From the NCBI GenBank assembly GCA_029747015.1, contig JAKOGI010000053.1, forward strand, positions 809,501 through 873,500: a stretch of DNA of 64,000 bases, in the 5' to 3' direction. The notes under the pieces are model-generated. The model was not told the origin of the DNA, did no database searches, and worked only from the letters and a program-made list of their open reading frames with translations. The DNA comes from Carnegiea gigantea. Its lineage: Eukaryota > Streptophyta > Magnoliopsida > Caryophyllales > Cactaceae. A program made the translations under genes and the position numbers. Shown here one piece after another: positions 10,046 to 21,453 of the stretch. Every line of letters begins with the position of its first letter. Within the stretch, counting starts at the first letter, position 1.

Positions 10046-11283
10046 ATGATGTCAAAGGGGAGATCCCAATCTGATGGTTGTATAATCGGGGTAGAAATTA
10101 GTGCCCGCTTAGTCATGCAAAATGCTTCATAGCACTCATTGGTAAAAATAAACGAGGCATCCTTGGCGAGAAGCTGGGTTAGAGCCTTAGCGATCGTAGA
10201 GAAGTCCTTCATAAAGCGGCGATAGAATCCCGCATGACCAAGAAAACTCCGCACCTCTTTTATCAAAGCAAGAGGGGGCAACTGCTCAATAGCCTCAACC
10301 TTAGTCTTGTCCACCTCAATGCCCCTGTCAGAGATAACATGGTCCAACACCACCCCTTCTTGAACCATGAAGTGGCATTTTTCGTAATTCAGCACAAGAT
10401 TGACTTCCTTGCATCTACGGAGTACCTTAGATAGATTTTCGAAACACAAATCAAAGGTACCTCCGTAGACGGAGAAGTCATCCATGAACACTTCTATGGT
10501 GTTTTCAATAAGATCAGAAAATATAGCAGTCATACACCGCTGGAAAGTAGCAGAGGCATTACATAACCCAAAAGGCATCCTTCGATAAGCGAAGGTACCA
10601 TAGAGGCATGTGAAGGTCATCTTCTCCTAGTCATCGGGATGAATACGAATCTAAAAGAGACCCGAATATCCATCCAAATAACACAAGAAGGCATGCCTTG
10701 CCAGCCTTTTTAGTATCTGATCAATGAAGGAGAGGGGGAAATAATCTTTTCGGGTGGCTTGATTCAGTTTATAATAATCAATACACATTCGCCACCCGGT
10801 CACAGTCCTAGTCGAAATGAGCTCGTCACACTCATTCTTAATGACGGTCATTCCACCCTTTTTGGGAACTGCTTAAACTGGACTCACCCACTTGCTATCT
10901 GAGATAGGGTAGATGATCCCAGCATCAAGTAGTTTGATAACCTCCTTTTTCATAACCTCTTGCATATTAGGATTTAAACGGCGCTGAGGTTGTCGAAAAG
11001 GTCGATGACCTTTATTAAGAAAGATGCAATGCATGTATAATGAAGGACTAAGTCCCTTAATATCATCAATACTATAGCTAATGGCACCCCTATGCTTCCG
11101 AACCACATCTAACAATTTTTTCGACTGGGGGCCATCCACCTTAGCACTAATAATAATAGGAAACTGATGAGCTGAGTTAAGAAACTCATGCTTGAGATAT
11201 GGAGGTAGAGGATTCAACTCTACCTTTGATAGGCATTTCTCCTGCTCCTTGGAGGCGGGTTCCTCCACACTAAGGACCTCCAC
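10009..11283 (-). pseudogene. Athila copy 1 reverse transcriptase (broken)
   Basis: Three frames carry consecutive blocks: 11283-10873 (linker and fingers, ending KWVSPV), 10851-10651 (WRMCIDYYKLNQATRKDYFPL) and 10620-10009 (YGTFAYRRMPFGLCNASATFQRC, then the catalytic motif FMDDFSVYGG). The YxDD-type motif is intact (MDD), but stops separate the blocks at about 10875, 10650 and 10625. The DFSV form after the catalytic pair is a mark of the Athila lineage. Confidence 0.92.
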
Positions 11284-11547
11284 ACTAAGGACCTCCTTGG
11301 GGGACTACCTAGGTGTATAAGTAGTGGACTCATTGAGGAGCCTAGCATACTCCTCCTTCTCTCCTGCATGAGAGTCGGTCACATAGCAACCGATCAGAGT
11401 GGCCTCTAATGGATCCCCCACATAATGGCAAGTCTTAGCCTCCTAGTTGAGTGCCCTTTCTAGCACATTGACTTTACAGCATGGGTTACCTGGAGTGGGA
11501 GAGGCCATGGATTATGGTAGGCTGAATTCTGCCTTTTCATACCCCAC
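11284..11547 (-). pseudogene. Protease-RT linker of Athila copy 1
   Basis: Minus-strand continuation of pol after protease. Stops break it (near 11550, 11445, 11310). The matching part of copy 2 (45214-45444) shows the same CYxVDDPLxAxLxG pattern. A 16-base motif (CTAAGGACCTCCACA) is tandemly doubled near 11270-11300, a small local duplication. Confidence 0.6.
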
Positions 11548-11977
11548 TTAAAAGGAGAGCTTGCTATTCTTCACATCTATCATCGTGCCCGCAGTAGCTA
11601 AAAAGGGTTGCCTAAGGATGATTGGGATGTGGGAGTCTTCCTCCATCTCTATAACTACAAAATCACATGGGATGAAGAACTTGCCCACTTGCAGTAGGAC
11701 ATCCTCAAAAATACCCATAGGGTACTTGATAGATCTATTAGCTAGCTGCAAAGAAATAGTGGTGGGTTTTAGGTCACCCATACAGGAGCAGTTTTCCTTT
11801 GTTGGATAGCAGATCCTTCAAAAATTTAGCATAGGAATGCATGTCATTGATAGCCTGTAGGAAGGGAATGTTGATGTGAAACTTCTTCAACATCTTGAGG
11901 AACTTCCTGTACTTGTGCTCCTCCTTAGCCATCAGTAGCCTCTGGGGAGATGGAACGGGATATTTGTAAGGCTTCAC
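11548..11977 (-). pseudogene. Athila copy 1 protease with its active site deleted
   Basis: Block 11977-11790 is the conserved segment before protease (KFLKMLKKFHINIPFL...YAKFLKDLL). Block 11781-11548 is the second half of protease (TISLQLANRSIKYPMGIFEDVL, then IPIILRQPFLATAGTMID). In Athila copy 2 about 50 codons, with the catalytic D-I-G-V-S motif, lie between these two; here they are joined at 11780-11795 with a change of frame. So the catalytic Asp and its surroundings are gone. Confidence 0.85.
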
Positions 11978-13467
11978 TGGAGGTAAAACATGCTCAGCTT
12001 GAACCTCCTTGGTCCCTTCAATATGGACCTGCTTACTTGGTGTTTCAACGGGGACCTCCTTCTCAACATCTTCCTCATTGTTAACTTCCTAGCGATCCTC
12101 CCTTATAGGCATTGGAGGACTCTCTAACTCCCTGCCACCCCACAATGTGATGACATTCATCTGACCCTTAGGGTTGGTCTCAGGTTGACCTGGTAGATGT
12201 CCCCGAGACCTAGATAGATAGCTCACTTGCTACGCAAGCTGGGCTATTTGGTTCTCTATTATCTTCTGGTAAGTGGTCATGGTCTCAAATTTATAAGTTA
12301 ATTGACTGACCAACTCTCCAAATCCCACTGGTCTTAGTTTGGGTCGCTATGAAGCACTCCATAAGACTCTCCAGGTTGGATTTGGGCTGGAGTGGTTGTT
12401 GTTGAGACAGAGGTAGGGCATAGGGAGCCCTGTATTAGAAACCAGGAAGTTAGGGTTGAGTGGCATTGGATGGAATGGGGTTGTTGTTGCAGTAGGAGAA
12501 ATTTGGGTGATTTCTCCAACCGGGGTTAATAAGTGTTTGAGTATGGGCTATTTTATGGGCGTTGACTATAGTTTTGCATTGCGTTAACATGCTCAACACC
12601 CTGGAAAGTGGATTAGTACTCAGCAGCAACATGGCCTTGAATGCCATAAATATCTCAAAGAGCCCCAACCTCAAACATTGCAACTAAGGAACTCCCAACT
12701 AAACTGCCTAAAGAAGGAGTTCCAAGCACATCAAATCATTGTGCTAGAGCATCAACATTGCTAGCAAGTAAGTCCACAGTATCAACTCCATAGACCCCAC
12801 TAGTGCTCTTTTGGAATGCTCTTTTACTGGACTAGTGATAGTTGTTGGAGGCCATTTCTTCTAACAGGGCTGTTGCAGCCTCAATCGACTTCCCCATGTG
12901 TGTGCCGGCAGCTACGGCGTCAACAGACATCTTTAGTGACTGGTCCAATCCATTATAGAAGATTTGGATTAGGAGCCAGTCCGGCACCCCAGGGTGGGGG
13001 CATTGGCGTTGAAGGTCCTTAAACCTTTCCCACGCCTCATATAGTGACTCATCGCCTCATTAAGAGAATGAAGTGATTTCCACTCTCAACCTAACGGTTT
13101 TACCCGGGCTGAAGTACTTGCTTAGGAAAGCTCTTGGTAAGGCCTCCCAGGTGGTTAATAAATTAGGCTCTTCATTAAGGAGCCAGTCACTGCCCCTGTC
13201 CGTCAGCGAGACGGGGAAGAGCCACAGCCTGATTGCATCAGCGGAGACCACGTTGGACTTGATTGCGTCACACTTTGCTAGGAAGCTGCTAAGGTGAATG
13301 TAGGGATTCTCCATGGGATGCCTGCTAAATTGGTCCTTTTCCACGAAGGATACGAAAGTTGGCCGTAGCTCGAACTTATTCTCTTCAACGGCCGGGTTGA
13401 CGATGAAAGAGGTGATGCCAATGGATTACGATAAGACCCGTAGTACCCTAGGGTCTCTCTCGGCCAT
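11790..13467 (-). pseudogene. Athila copy 1 gag (broken)
   Basis: The minus-strand ATG at 13467 starts MAERDPRVLRVLS, followed by a stop, then the gag core (NPYIHLSSFLAKCDAIK, IRLWLFPVSLTDRGSDWLL, FLSKYFSPGKTVRLR). From about 12965 comes the second conserved part (FYNGLDQSLKMSVDAVAAG, EEMASNNYH) also present in copy 2 at 43746. Further on, an ENQIAQLA and a LWGGRELESPP segment link gag to protease in one frame. This is the Athila/Tat gag type without a clear zinc knuckle. At least four stops break it. Confidence 0.87.
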
Positions 13468-13728
13468 GACAACTTGTGCTTGTTGCCTCTTTCTCGCACC
13501 GCTTTGTGTCTGTGCAGTGGCTTCTATCTCAGGGTTAAAGAGAATGAGTGGTCATTCCCTCTGACTCCGCCTGTGTATACAAAACCAAAAACTACACCAA
13601 GCGTAACCAAGTCCAAGCAAGGTTTAAAGAGCAAAGGAGAAAAAGAGAAAAGACCAAAAAAAAAGAAAATAAAAATGCCTAATCGAGAGCGTTCTGGTCG
13701 CTTTCGATGTTGAAATAAACAAGTTCTA

Positions 13729-13745
13729 TGGTGACGGTGCCAAAA
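13729..13745 (-). other. Primer binding site of Athila copy 1, tRNA-Asp-like
   Basis: On the minus strand TTTTGGCACCGTCACCA lies a few bases after the LTR. Plant Athila/Tat elements often have TTTGGCGCCGTTGCC here, matching the 3' end of aspartate tRNA. The differences are mostly C-to-T and G-to-A type, as expected from decay of methylated CpG. Confidence 0.7.
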
Positions 13746-13748
13746 ACT

Positions 13749-15081
13749 TATTGTGTTAAAATATTACCATAAGTGCAGAGTGTCAGTTGTAGTTAGCAAA
13801 GACAAGTACAGGTTGTATCAACAAGGAACTTGATTCCATTCACGAAATTCGACTTATAACACTCAATTTATGTGAAAGTTCAATAGGGTTAAATGATTGC
13901 TAACTAGCAATACTAATCTGCTGAAATTAATGAATTGTCAAACTCAATGATAATAAAGACCCTAGATTTGGATTCACCACACTATTACGCTATGTGAACC
14001 ATAACTAGATCATGCAAACCATGCCCATGAAAATAGTCGAAGTGAAAGGGATTACAATTTAAAGCGCAATTAAACCTTCTCTCAAAGGTCAATAGATTGA
14101 CTGAAATAATCTCAGTTATCTATTTTCATGAAACTAAGATTATCAAGGTCACATAATTATGTAATCAAATAATCCCAATTAAAACCCTAACTGTTTTCAC
14201 ATCAGGAAATCAATTATCCACAGAGTCGCACTAGATAAATAATTCAACCTTTGTTGATCTTCTAAACCCTAATTAAGAACAATAAACAAATCTCTCTCAA
14301 GCAATTCAATGAACAGTTGGCATACTAGGTAGGAATTCGAATTGCATTCATGGCCATGATTCAAAAAAACCTAAAACATCATTCACTTTCGCATAATAGG
14401 GGCTACTCCCAATCCAAAACTAGTAGTTTAGACTCTAATCATATTGATAATCACAATTAAAAACAAGAAACATGAAAATATCACAAAAGATGAGAACTTT
14501 GATTAAGAATGCAAAGGAAAGAAAGAAAAAAAACGTACTTCACTTGATTCCAGAAGCCGTAGCACAAATTTGCATCAATTCAACTTTCATCTAATGTCTA
14601 AAATTTTATGAAAGTTTCTAGTGCTGAAAACCTAAAAATTGCTCCTTTTCGAGAGCCTATAGCTAAAATTCCAGGATCCCCCATTGTAACCGCAACAAAG
14701 CAGTTTAACTGTCGAACCACTAAAGTGGCACGGTCATGCCTCACGGCACGGTGCCGCCGTGTCATATCCTTGGTCACGTGCTCCTGTTTTTTTTACTTGG
14801 CACGGCCGGGCTGCCTGGCATGGGGTCCCCATGCCAGTCCTCCAAGCCTTGACCACCTCTTCTTAGCTCGGAATCTGCCTTCTTGGCCTTCCTTTCGCAC
14901 GGCGTTAGCAGGTTTTCCTCTTTCCTTCAACTGAAATTCCTTAAAAACATGAAAGCACCTAACATGAGCAAATTCAGGGTAAAAGAGGCCTCTACGACCC
15001 TTAGCTTTGATGTTCAACCCAAAAATCACTAAAGGAGAGGTCAAAATTGAGTTCAAAAGATGTGAAAACAGAGGTTTATCA
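13749..15081 (-). repeat. Athila copy 1, 5' LTR
   Basis: On the minus strand it starts TGATAAACC and ends AACACAATA; it is 1333 bp and aligns with 2677-4002 over its whole length. It carries the same GC-rich palindromes (GGCACGGTCATGCC at 14727). Its right end abuts the ATTCT duplication, after which the copia frame resumes. Confidence 0.92.
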
Positions 15082-16090
15082 ATTCTTTGGCACCAATGTC
15101 TTAGACATCCATCATTTGGTAGTTTGTCCTCATTATCAGCTGATCATGGTTTTCAGTTAAACAAGAATTTTTATGACTATTGTGATGTTTGTCACCTAGC
15201 CAAACAGACCCGGAGTTCTTTTCCTATTAGTTCATCTAATCTTCAAATACCTTTCTCTTTGATACACTATGATTTATGGAGAAGATATCATAACCCCTTA
15301 CTTGGTGGGTGTCATTATTTTCAGGGTGTGTTAGATGACTACAGTCATGCTATTTGGGTATTTTTGTTGAAAAACAAATCTAAAACATATAGTTGATTGG
15401 TGCATTTTTACTCCATGGTGAAAAACCAATTCGGGTTGAATGTTCAAAAAGTCTGTGGTGATAATGGAACTGAATTTACCAATGACCCTTTACAAAGTTA
15501 TTTTCTTCAGAATGGTATCATTCATGAAACTTCATGTGTGGACAAACCTCAACAAAACGGGTAAGTTGAGCGAAAAAATCGTCATTAGTTAAATGTGGCA
15601 CGAGCACTGAGGTTTCAAGCTAATTTACCTTTACAGTTTTGGGGAGAATGTGTGCTCACTGCGGCATACCTTACTAATAAAACTCCTAGCAAATTACTTG
15701 AATTTAAAACAGCTTATGCAACACTTTTTGGCACATCACCTAATTATGAAAATATTAAGGTGTTTGGGTGTCTCTGTTATGCTCACATTCATAGTCGAGG
15801 CTGAGATAAGTTTGATGCGAGATCTACTAAATGCATCTTTCTTGGATATCCCTATGGTCAAAAAGGTTGGACAGTACATGATATGGAAAAAAAGATGATT
15901 TTTATGTCTCAGGATGTTATTTTTTACGAAGATAAATTTCCCTATCTAGAAATAATGGGCTCTAATTCACATCTTTTGCCCAAGTATTTTGAGCAACAAC
16001 CCACTTATGACCAAGACCAGCCCCATCCGTTGAGCACTGCAGAAAAGCCAAGCATTCAAATGGATCTAAGGTTGTTGGTCCGGACTTGAG
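15082..16090 (+). pseudogene. Copia integrase (broken)
   Basis: It opens with the GAG-preintegrase pattern LWHQCLRHPS and the zinc Cys pair in CDVCHLAKQ. The catalytic core is still complete: Asp in IHYDLW (15271), Asp in CGDNGTEF (15460), Glu in VERKN (15568). A stop lies two codons before the Glu (usual text PQQNG-x-VERKHR) and others at 15396, 15586 and 15802. The C-terminal part has KVFGCLCYAHI and CIFLGYP. It would integrate copia cDNA. Confidence 0.9.
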
Positions 16091-17420
16091 TGCAGTCCGC
16101 CCCACTGACCAATCACCAATGGCCACTAGCGAGTCTTTCATTACTGGGCCAAATTTGAATGATGCCAGGACCGCTTCTTCATCCTTGCTTGAAGAAGGGT
16201 GTTCTTCATTGCAATTGGGCCCCTCTTATTTTGAGCCTGCGTAGACCACTCTAGCTGCGCCTGATTTCTCCTCGTGTCGGCCTGCACAAACATCAATAGA
16301 GGGGGAAATGGCCTAACCCAATATACCAAGTTCGCAACGTCCCCTAGAGAGGCTGACGAACTCCCTCGCATCTTCGTGAGTACATGTATCACGCTGTTAT
16401 AGACCCCAACTCATGACCCCTTACTCCTCTTCAGGTACATCCCATCTATTGTCTCAGTTTATGGGTTATGACAAGTTTTGTCCCTCTTATCGTGCTTTAT
16501 TAACTGCCATTACTAACCATGACGAGCCTAAGTATTTTTCCCAAGCAGCTAAAGATGAACGTTGGCAAGAGGCCATGTAAAAGGAAATCTTAGCCTTAGA
16601 AGAAAATCATACTTGGGATTATGCCGTCTTACCGCCAGGTAAGAGGGCTCTTGGGTGCAAATGGGTATATAAAATCAAATATCATGCTGATGGTTGCATT
16701 GAATGTTTTAAAGCTCGTCTGGTTATTTTGGGAAATACTCAAGTTGAGGGGGAGGATTTCACTGACACTTTTGCTCCCGTGGCTAAAATGGACACTGTGC
16801 ACTTTTTATTGACTGTTGCTGTCTCCAAAGGTTGAGACCTTCACCAGATAGATGTTCAGAATGCTTTCCTTTATGGAGATCTTGCTAAAGTAATATATAT
16901 GAAACCCCCTCTTGGGTCTCATCCTCCTAAATCAAATCTGGTGTGAAAGCTCAAAAAATCATTGTATGGCTTGCGTCAAGCACCAAGATAGTGGTTCTTC
17001 AAAGTTACCATAGCTCTTCACCGATATGGATTTTAGCAGACCCCTTTTGATCACTCATTATTCATATATCAAAAGGGTGACATTTTTTTGGCCTTAAATA
17101 CTTATGTAGATGATCTGGTATTAACCAGCAACCATCCTGCCCATTGCAATGCCTTCAAGAATACTTCCACAATTGTTTCAAGCTTGAAGATCTTGGTCCT
17201 CTTAAGTATTTTCTTGGCATTAAAGTTGCTCGTTCACCTAAAGGATTGTGTCTCTATCAGCGCAAATATACCCTTAAAATTTTGTCTGAAACTGGAATGC
17301 TTGGAGCCAAGCCCGCCACTTTCCCTATGGAACAATATCACAAGCTTTCGGATAATTCAGGAGCCCTGTTTTCAGATCCTTCATAGTACCATTGCCTTAT
17401 TGGTTAACTTCTCTATTTAA
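16091..17420 (+). pseudogene. Copia reverse transcriptase (broken)
   Basis: A variable linker (16091-16480) is followed by the copia [53 protein letters not shown] and the catalytic YVDDLVL near 17104. Stops (for example at 16578, 16833, 16946, 16990) and a frameshift around 17150 break it. The catalytic Asp pair remains. The frame moves from one to another at 17144-17160, where the DLGPLKYFLGIKVARS block continues. Confidence 0.92.
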
Positions 17421-17479
17421 CCATTGTTTGACCAGAGATTTCTTACTCATTTCATATTCTCAATCAATTTATGCAGAAA

Positions 17480-17991
17480 CCCCGCCAATGACATGGGGAG
17501 GCCGCCTTTTGGAGTCCTGCCCAGGTCAGGGTATTTTTCTTCCTGCCCATAACACACTTGAGCGGATAGTTTACTGTGATTTAGATTGGGGCGGTGGCCC
17601 TATGCCATGGCATTCAGTTACTGGTTATTTGGTCAAGTTTAGACATGCACCTATTTCTTAGAAGACAAAGAAACAAGCCACAACATCTTACTCTTCTGCC
17701 AAAGTAGAATATAGGGCTATGGCTGATACAACAAGTGAAGTTGTTTGGTCACACAATTTGTTATGATTTCTCGAGGTATGCGTTTTTACTACTAAAATGT
17801 TTTATGATAATCAAGCAGCTCTTCACATTGTAGCTAATCCAGTTTTTCATGAATGTACCAATCATGTTGAGGTTGATTGTCATTTTATTCGAGAGCATCT
17901 TGTATCTGCTGTTATCCCTACTCAATATACACCCACGACCAAACAACTTGCATATATCTTCACTAAAGCCCTTGGTCATCGTCAATTTTAG
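17480..17991 (+). pseudogene. Copia RNase H (broken)
   Basis: Visible blocks are YCDLDWGG (first Asp), SVTGYLV, KKQATTSYSSAKVEYRAMA (Glu), [31 protein letters not shown] (Asp and His) and [10 protein letters not shown]. This is the usual C-terminal domain of copia pol. Stops lie at 17661 and 17766 and the stop at 17991 comes just before the LQxLLxKLGVxxLHxPT-type tail. It degrades RNA in RNA-DNA hybrids. Confidence 0.92.
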
Positions 17992-18036
17992 TATTTGCTA
18001 GACAAGTTGGGTGTTTCGAATCTTCACGCTCCAACT

Positions 18037-18046
18037 TGAGGGGGAG
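18037..18046 (+). other. Copia polypurine tract
   Basis: TGAGGGGGAG directly precedes the 3' LTR. CCAACTTGAGGGGGAG before TGTTAG is the standard plant copia arrangement. Confidence 0.9.
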
Positions 18047-18250
18047 TGTTAGGATATTTAGAGTTCCCATTTTGTGTAATACTATGCTTTTTAATTCTTG
18101 TTTCTATCTTTGTATGGGATTCTATTACTACATCCTTTCCTTATTGTATTAGGACTTCATTTGTACATGATCGTTTCACTATATATGTGAGGCACAACTA
18201 AGGGAGAAGTCTGAGGAAGTTAATTCTCTCCCAAAGTTCCATATTTTTCA
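18047..18250 (+). repeat. Copia 3' LTR
   Basis: 204 bp, TGTTAGG...TTTTTCA, followed by the GAGGC target duplication at 18251-18255. It differs from the 5' LTR at scattered sites, more than expected for a fresh insertion. Confidence 0.93.
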
Positions 18251-18255
18251 GAGGC

Positions 18256-18790
18256 CAACAAGATTCTTGGTGCCACTAGTGAATTTCCAACTTCTTCTGT
18301 CTATGTCCTTTGCATCTTTTCCAGCTGCGATAATTAACTATGTTACTTAGTTGCTTGCTTTTTTCTTCTCTGTCTCTCTTACTCTCTTTCTTGGCATCTT
18401 GTCCCAGGGATCATTGGCCTTGTTAGCAACGATTGCTTTTTACTGTTTAGCAACTATTACCGTCACATCAAAACTTGCATACAACAATAATACCACCTAG
18501 TATGGATACCACTTCAATAAGATTTGGGGATATTCAAATATAGGTGGCCTTACATTACAAGCATTGCTATTACTAGAGAGACCAATTCCTATAGACCTAT
18601 GACAGAGACAATAATTTGTTGATAACTTTTTGCTGAAGTTAAAAAAAAAAACTTTATTAGCTTAAAGCATAAACACATCACATTAAAGCTCAAACACTTC
18701 ACATTAAAGCTTGCCTCCATGTCCTTTCTTATCTTTCTTCTCCCTAACTATGAGTGTAATTAGGGTTCTAGATAAGACCCTAGTCAATAT
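18256..18790. other. Right flank of the copia insertion, no gene recognised
   Basis: The sequence next to the insertion site continues from 721-794 when the element is removed. Joined flanks give no frame I recognise. A pyrimidine-rich part (18355-18410) is present. It could be intergenic DNA or an old element. Confidence 0.4.
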
Positions 18791-19658
18791 AGGGGGTGTT
18801 TGGTAACATAGCTGTTTGGGTAAAAAAAAGAGTTGATTGGAGAGACCTTTACCATTTTAAGTAAGTCAAACATTTAAAGAGGTTTTTGACAAACAACTAC
18901 TTGAAAGAGCTGTTTTGTCCAAATAGCTCTTCTTCAAACACATATTTTCATTAGCCTTTCAAGAATAGTTATTTGTAGAAATTACTATATCCCTCGAAAG
19001 TTTAATGAAATCACATACATGCTATTAATAAACATTATTCCAAGTTTCCTACCTTGCTTCTATCTTTGGCAATTTTCTCCTTTAATCTCTTCTGATCGAC
19101 TGCCCAACTTTAGCTCCACCCTCCCTATTGCCATTAATAAATCTTATTCCTAGTTTTCTTTGGGTTGATGGAGATCAAATCACTTAAAATCCATACATAT
19201 TTCTATTCATAACAAAAATATAGATATAGGTTCATATCAATTTCAATTCATACAAAAACAAGCATCTCTAAAAACAACAAAATAAGCTTATAAGATGTAG
19301 ACATTACATAAGTAAGTAAAAATTGAAAACAAAAGAAAATAAGCAATGAGCATAGTTATTTGAAATTAATAAAAAATAAAGTTTGAAGGATGAAGTAATT
19401 TGTACATATGTCATAAATTTAATTTTGTTAAAAAACAAAATGAGATGATCAATACATAAAAACTTATTCAATTGAAAAGTATTTAGAGAAAGGACCTCAA
19501 TAGAGTTTTACCAAACATGTTTTCTAGAAACAACTAAGTTTATCAAACATTTTTTTCTATAAACAACTAGTTCAAACAGCTAATATAAACAGTTAATTCA
19601 AACAGCTGATAGTTAATAACTAATGTAAATAGCTAACAACTGATTGCCAAATAGGGTC
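18791..19658. mobile_element. hAT-like non-autonomous element A (about 868 bp)
   Basis: The left end reads GGGGGTGTTTGGTAACATAG, the right end is the complement of GACCCTATTTGGCAATCAG. Subterminal motifs such as AGCTGTTTG and CAAACAGCTAAT repeat near both ends. The element at 51152-51981 has the same ends and length, so this is a small family. No transposase is coded. The inside is very AT-rich. I could not settle the exact flanking duplication. Confidence 0.7.
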
Positions 19659-19967
19659 ATAATCTCATTCAACTCACCCATAGATTCTCCAATACATCTG
19701 CACTCAAAAAAATCGCATTGTATATGTAAATTTGCTACAAAAGATTTCGATCTTTCATAAGGAAAATTTAGATTCATTGATTTGAGTCTTGACAAACCAA
19801 AAAAAGTATCAATAATAAAAAATGAATATATTGGTTACACATTAAAATATTTTCGTCAAAGATTTTGTACTTGAATATCTTTCAAATTTTCTTCAAATGG
19901 AACCCAATTCGGTTCATTAATATGAACATCTTGCAAACGTTGATTGCCATCTGATAAATTTTAGAAT
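19659..19967. other. AT-rich stretch, nothing recognised
   Basis: No coding blocks, LTR ends or long repeats are visible between the hAT-like element and the copia relic. Confidence 0.4.
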
Positions 19968-20590
19968 GATGGAGAAATTCTGTGTCTGTGTATTGCTTTG
20001 CTAATAGAGTTATATACAAGACTATCTAACTACAACTAGGAAAGAATATAAGATAATGAGATTTACAAGATATTAAGCTAATATAACATATTTAGATATA
20101 AGAGAATATATTAGAAAATATATCCATAATATGGACCCTCAAGTTGGTGCAGGGGGATTATAAATGCCGAACTTGCTGGATGAGTATTGAAACCACTAAC
20201 GACCAAGGCCTTTCGTATCCTACTTGTTGGTTGGTGCGAACATGAGAGGTTGCAATAACACTAACAAGCAACTTTTGATAACCGTAATGACAATCAATCT
20301 CAATATATTTCATTCGCTTATAAAATAAAGGTTTGCATGCAGACGAAGAGCAACATGGTTGTCACAAAGAAGTCGCATAAGACGTCAGCGAAAGATGCTG
20401 AGGGATGCTAGGAAAGACTTGATCCACACAAGCTAAAAGGAAGTCATTCCCATGGCTTGATATTCAACTATTGTAGAAGACAGGGAGACAGTTGGATGTT
20501 TCTTAGTCCTCTACGAAATAGGAGAGGCACCCAAGGTGTTGAATAGTTTTGGTGAAGTAAGGGTGGAAAGTTTATCGTTCTTTGGGTCAG
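19968..20590 (-). pseudogene. Copia 3' end relic: RNase H, purine tract and LTR
   Basis: On the minus strand 20590-20150 has RNase H blocks (a TVSLSSTIVEYQAMG-like segment, LLCDNHVAL, RLIVITVI after frameshift). Then comes CACCAACTTGAGGG, the copia purine tract form, and an AT-rich LTR-like piece to 19968 (CTTGTATATAACTC...). The sequence differs from the copia element at 795. The rest of that element is absent, so it is a truncated relic. Confidence 0.65.
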
Positions 20591-21453
20591 TATTGAAACC
20601 AAGTCACTTGTTATTATAGCCCCAGTTCTAAGCCAAGAAAGGTAATGAATGTGACTAAATATGATTAATTAAACTAATTACTCACTAAACCTAATCTAAA
20701 CATAATTAATTAAACTAATCTAAAATAAAGCATAATTAAGAAATAAACCCAACATCATATTAACAAACAATAACTAGCAAAGCACCAATTTAACTAAGAA
20801 AGCATTACATCTAATAGCTAAGAGAAGAGAGAGAAAATAGAGTACCTTAAAAGCTCAAGAATCCAACAATAGCGGTTAGACCTCCATTATTGGAGCAAGT
20901 GGGTGAGATTTGTGGCTTGTTTCCACTTATTTTCACTAATCTAACCTAACTAATTCTAATGTAACCCATAAAGAATCAAAAGCTTAAGCTTGCAAAATGG
21001 GTTTTGGAACTCTATCTTGAATGAGAAAAAGGAGAGTTAAAGATTGATACTTGAGATAAGACCGAGAAGATTGAAAGTGGAGAAAAGAAAGAAAACAAGA
21101 TTCAAAAGTAAATAATATCTTTAAAACATCAAATTAACCCAAAGTAAGAAACTTTGAATGCTAAAAGAGAAGAATAATGGAGAGAGATTGAGTAAACTAA
21201 CCATTCAATTGAAAAACTTGAAGAGTAAATGACATTGATAAATAATCAAATACCTGAAATTAATACTTAAAATGTGGCTACATGAGCTAAATTAAATACT
21301 AATCTACCCCCAACTCTACTTTAAGAACCCTAACAATTAAGCTAACCCTGCCTCTAAAAACCTAGCTAATTGGTACGAGCAGACCTTGAAACAACGAACT
21401 AATTGGCATGAGCAGACATTGCCAAGTTTTTGGATATTGGGACATCAAGAAAT
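20591..21453. other. AT-rich stretch, nothing recognised
   Basis: Low-complexity A-rich DNA with repeated TAATTAAACTAA motifs near 20660-20740. Several AAGAGAAGAGAG runs occur. No protein block of more than a few residues resembles a known family. Confidence 0.4.

Larger units (their letters stand above)
2677..15081 (-). mobile_element. Athila-type Ty3/gypsy retrotransposon, copy 1
   Basis: A 12,405-bp insertion in the copia element, flanked by an exact ATTCT duplication (2672-2676, 15082-15086). LTRs are 1326 and 1333 bp. On the minus strand the order is LTR, tRNA-Asp-like primer site, gag, protease, RT, RNase H, integrase, spacer, ATHILA/envelope-like ORF, long untranslated region, purine tract, LTR. 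The FMDDFSV RT motif, the gag type and the extra 3' ORF are those of the Athila lineage. All genes are degraded. It is the most complete element of the window. Confidence 0.95.
795..18250 (+). mobile_element. Ty1/copia LTR retrotransposon, split by a nested Athila element
   Basis: Both LTRs are 204 bases and the 5-bp target duplication GAGGC is exact (790-794 and 18251-18255). The primer site TGGTATCAGAGC follows the 5' LTR at once and a GA-rich polypurine tract precedes the 3' LTR. Without the nested gypsy element and one copy of its target duplication, the element is about 5.05 kb with order gag, protease, integrase, RT, RNase H, the Pseudoviridae/copia order. All domains carry stops or frameshifts, so it is dead. 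I do not assign the copia lineage. Confidence 0.95.

Noticed and set aside
721..18790. Host gene interrupted by the copia element
   Set aside because: The joined flanks (721-794 with 18256 onward) give a short open frame in one phase, but no recognisable protein and no exon signals.
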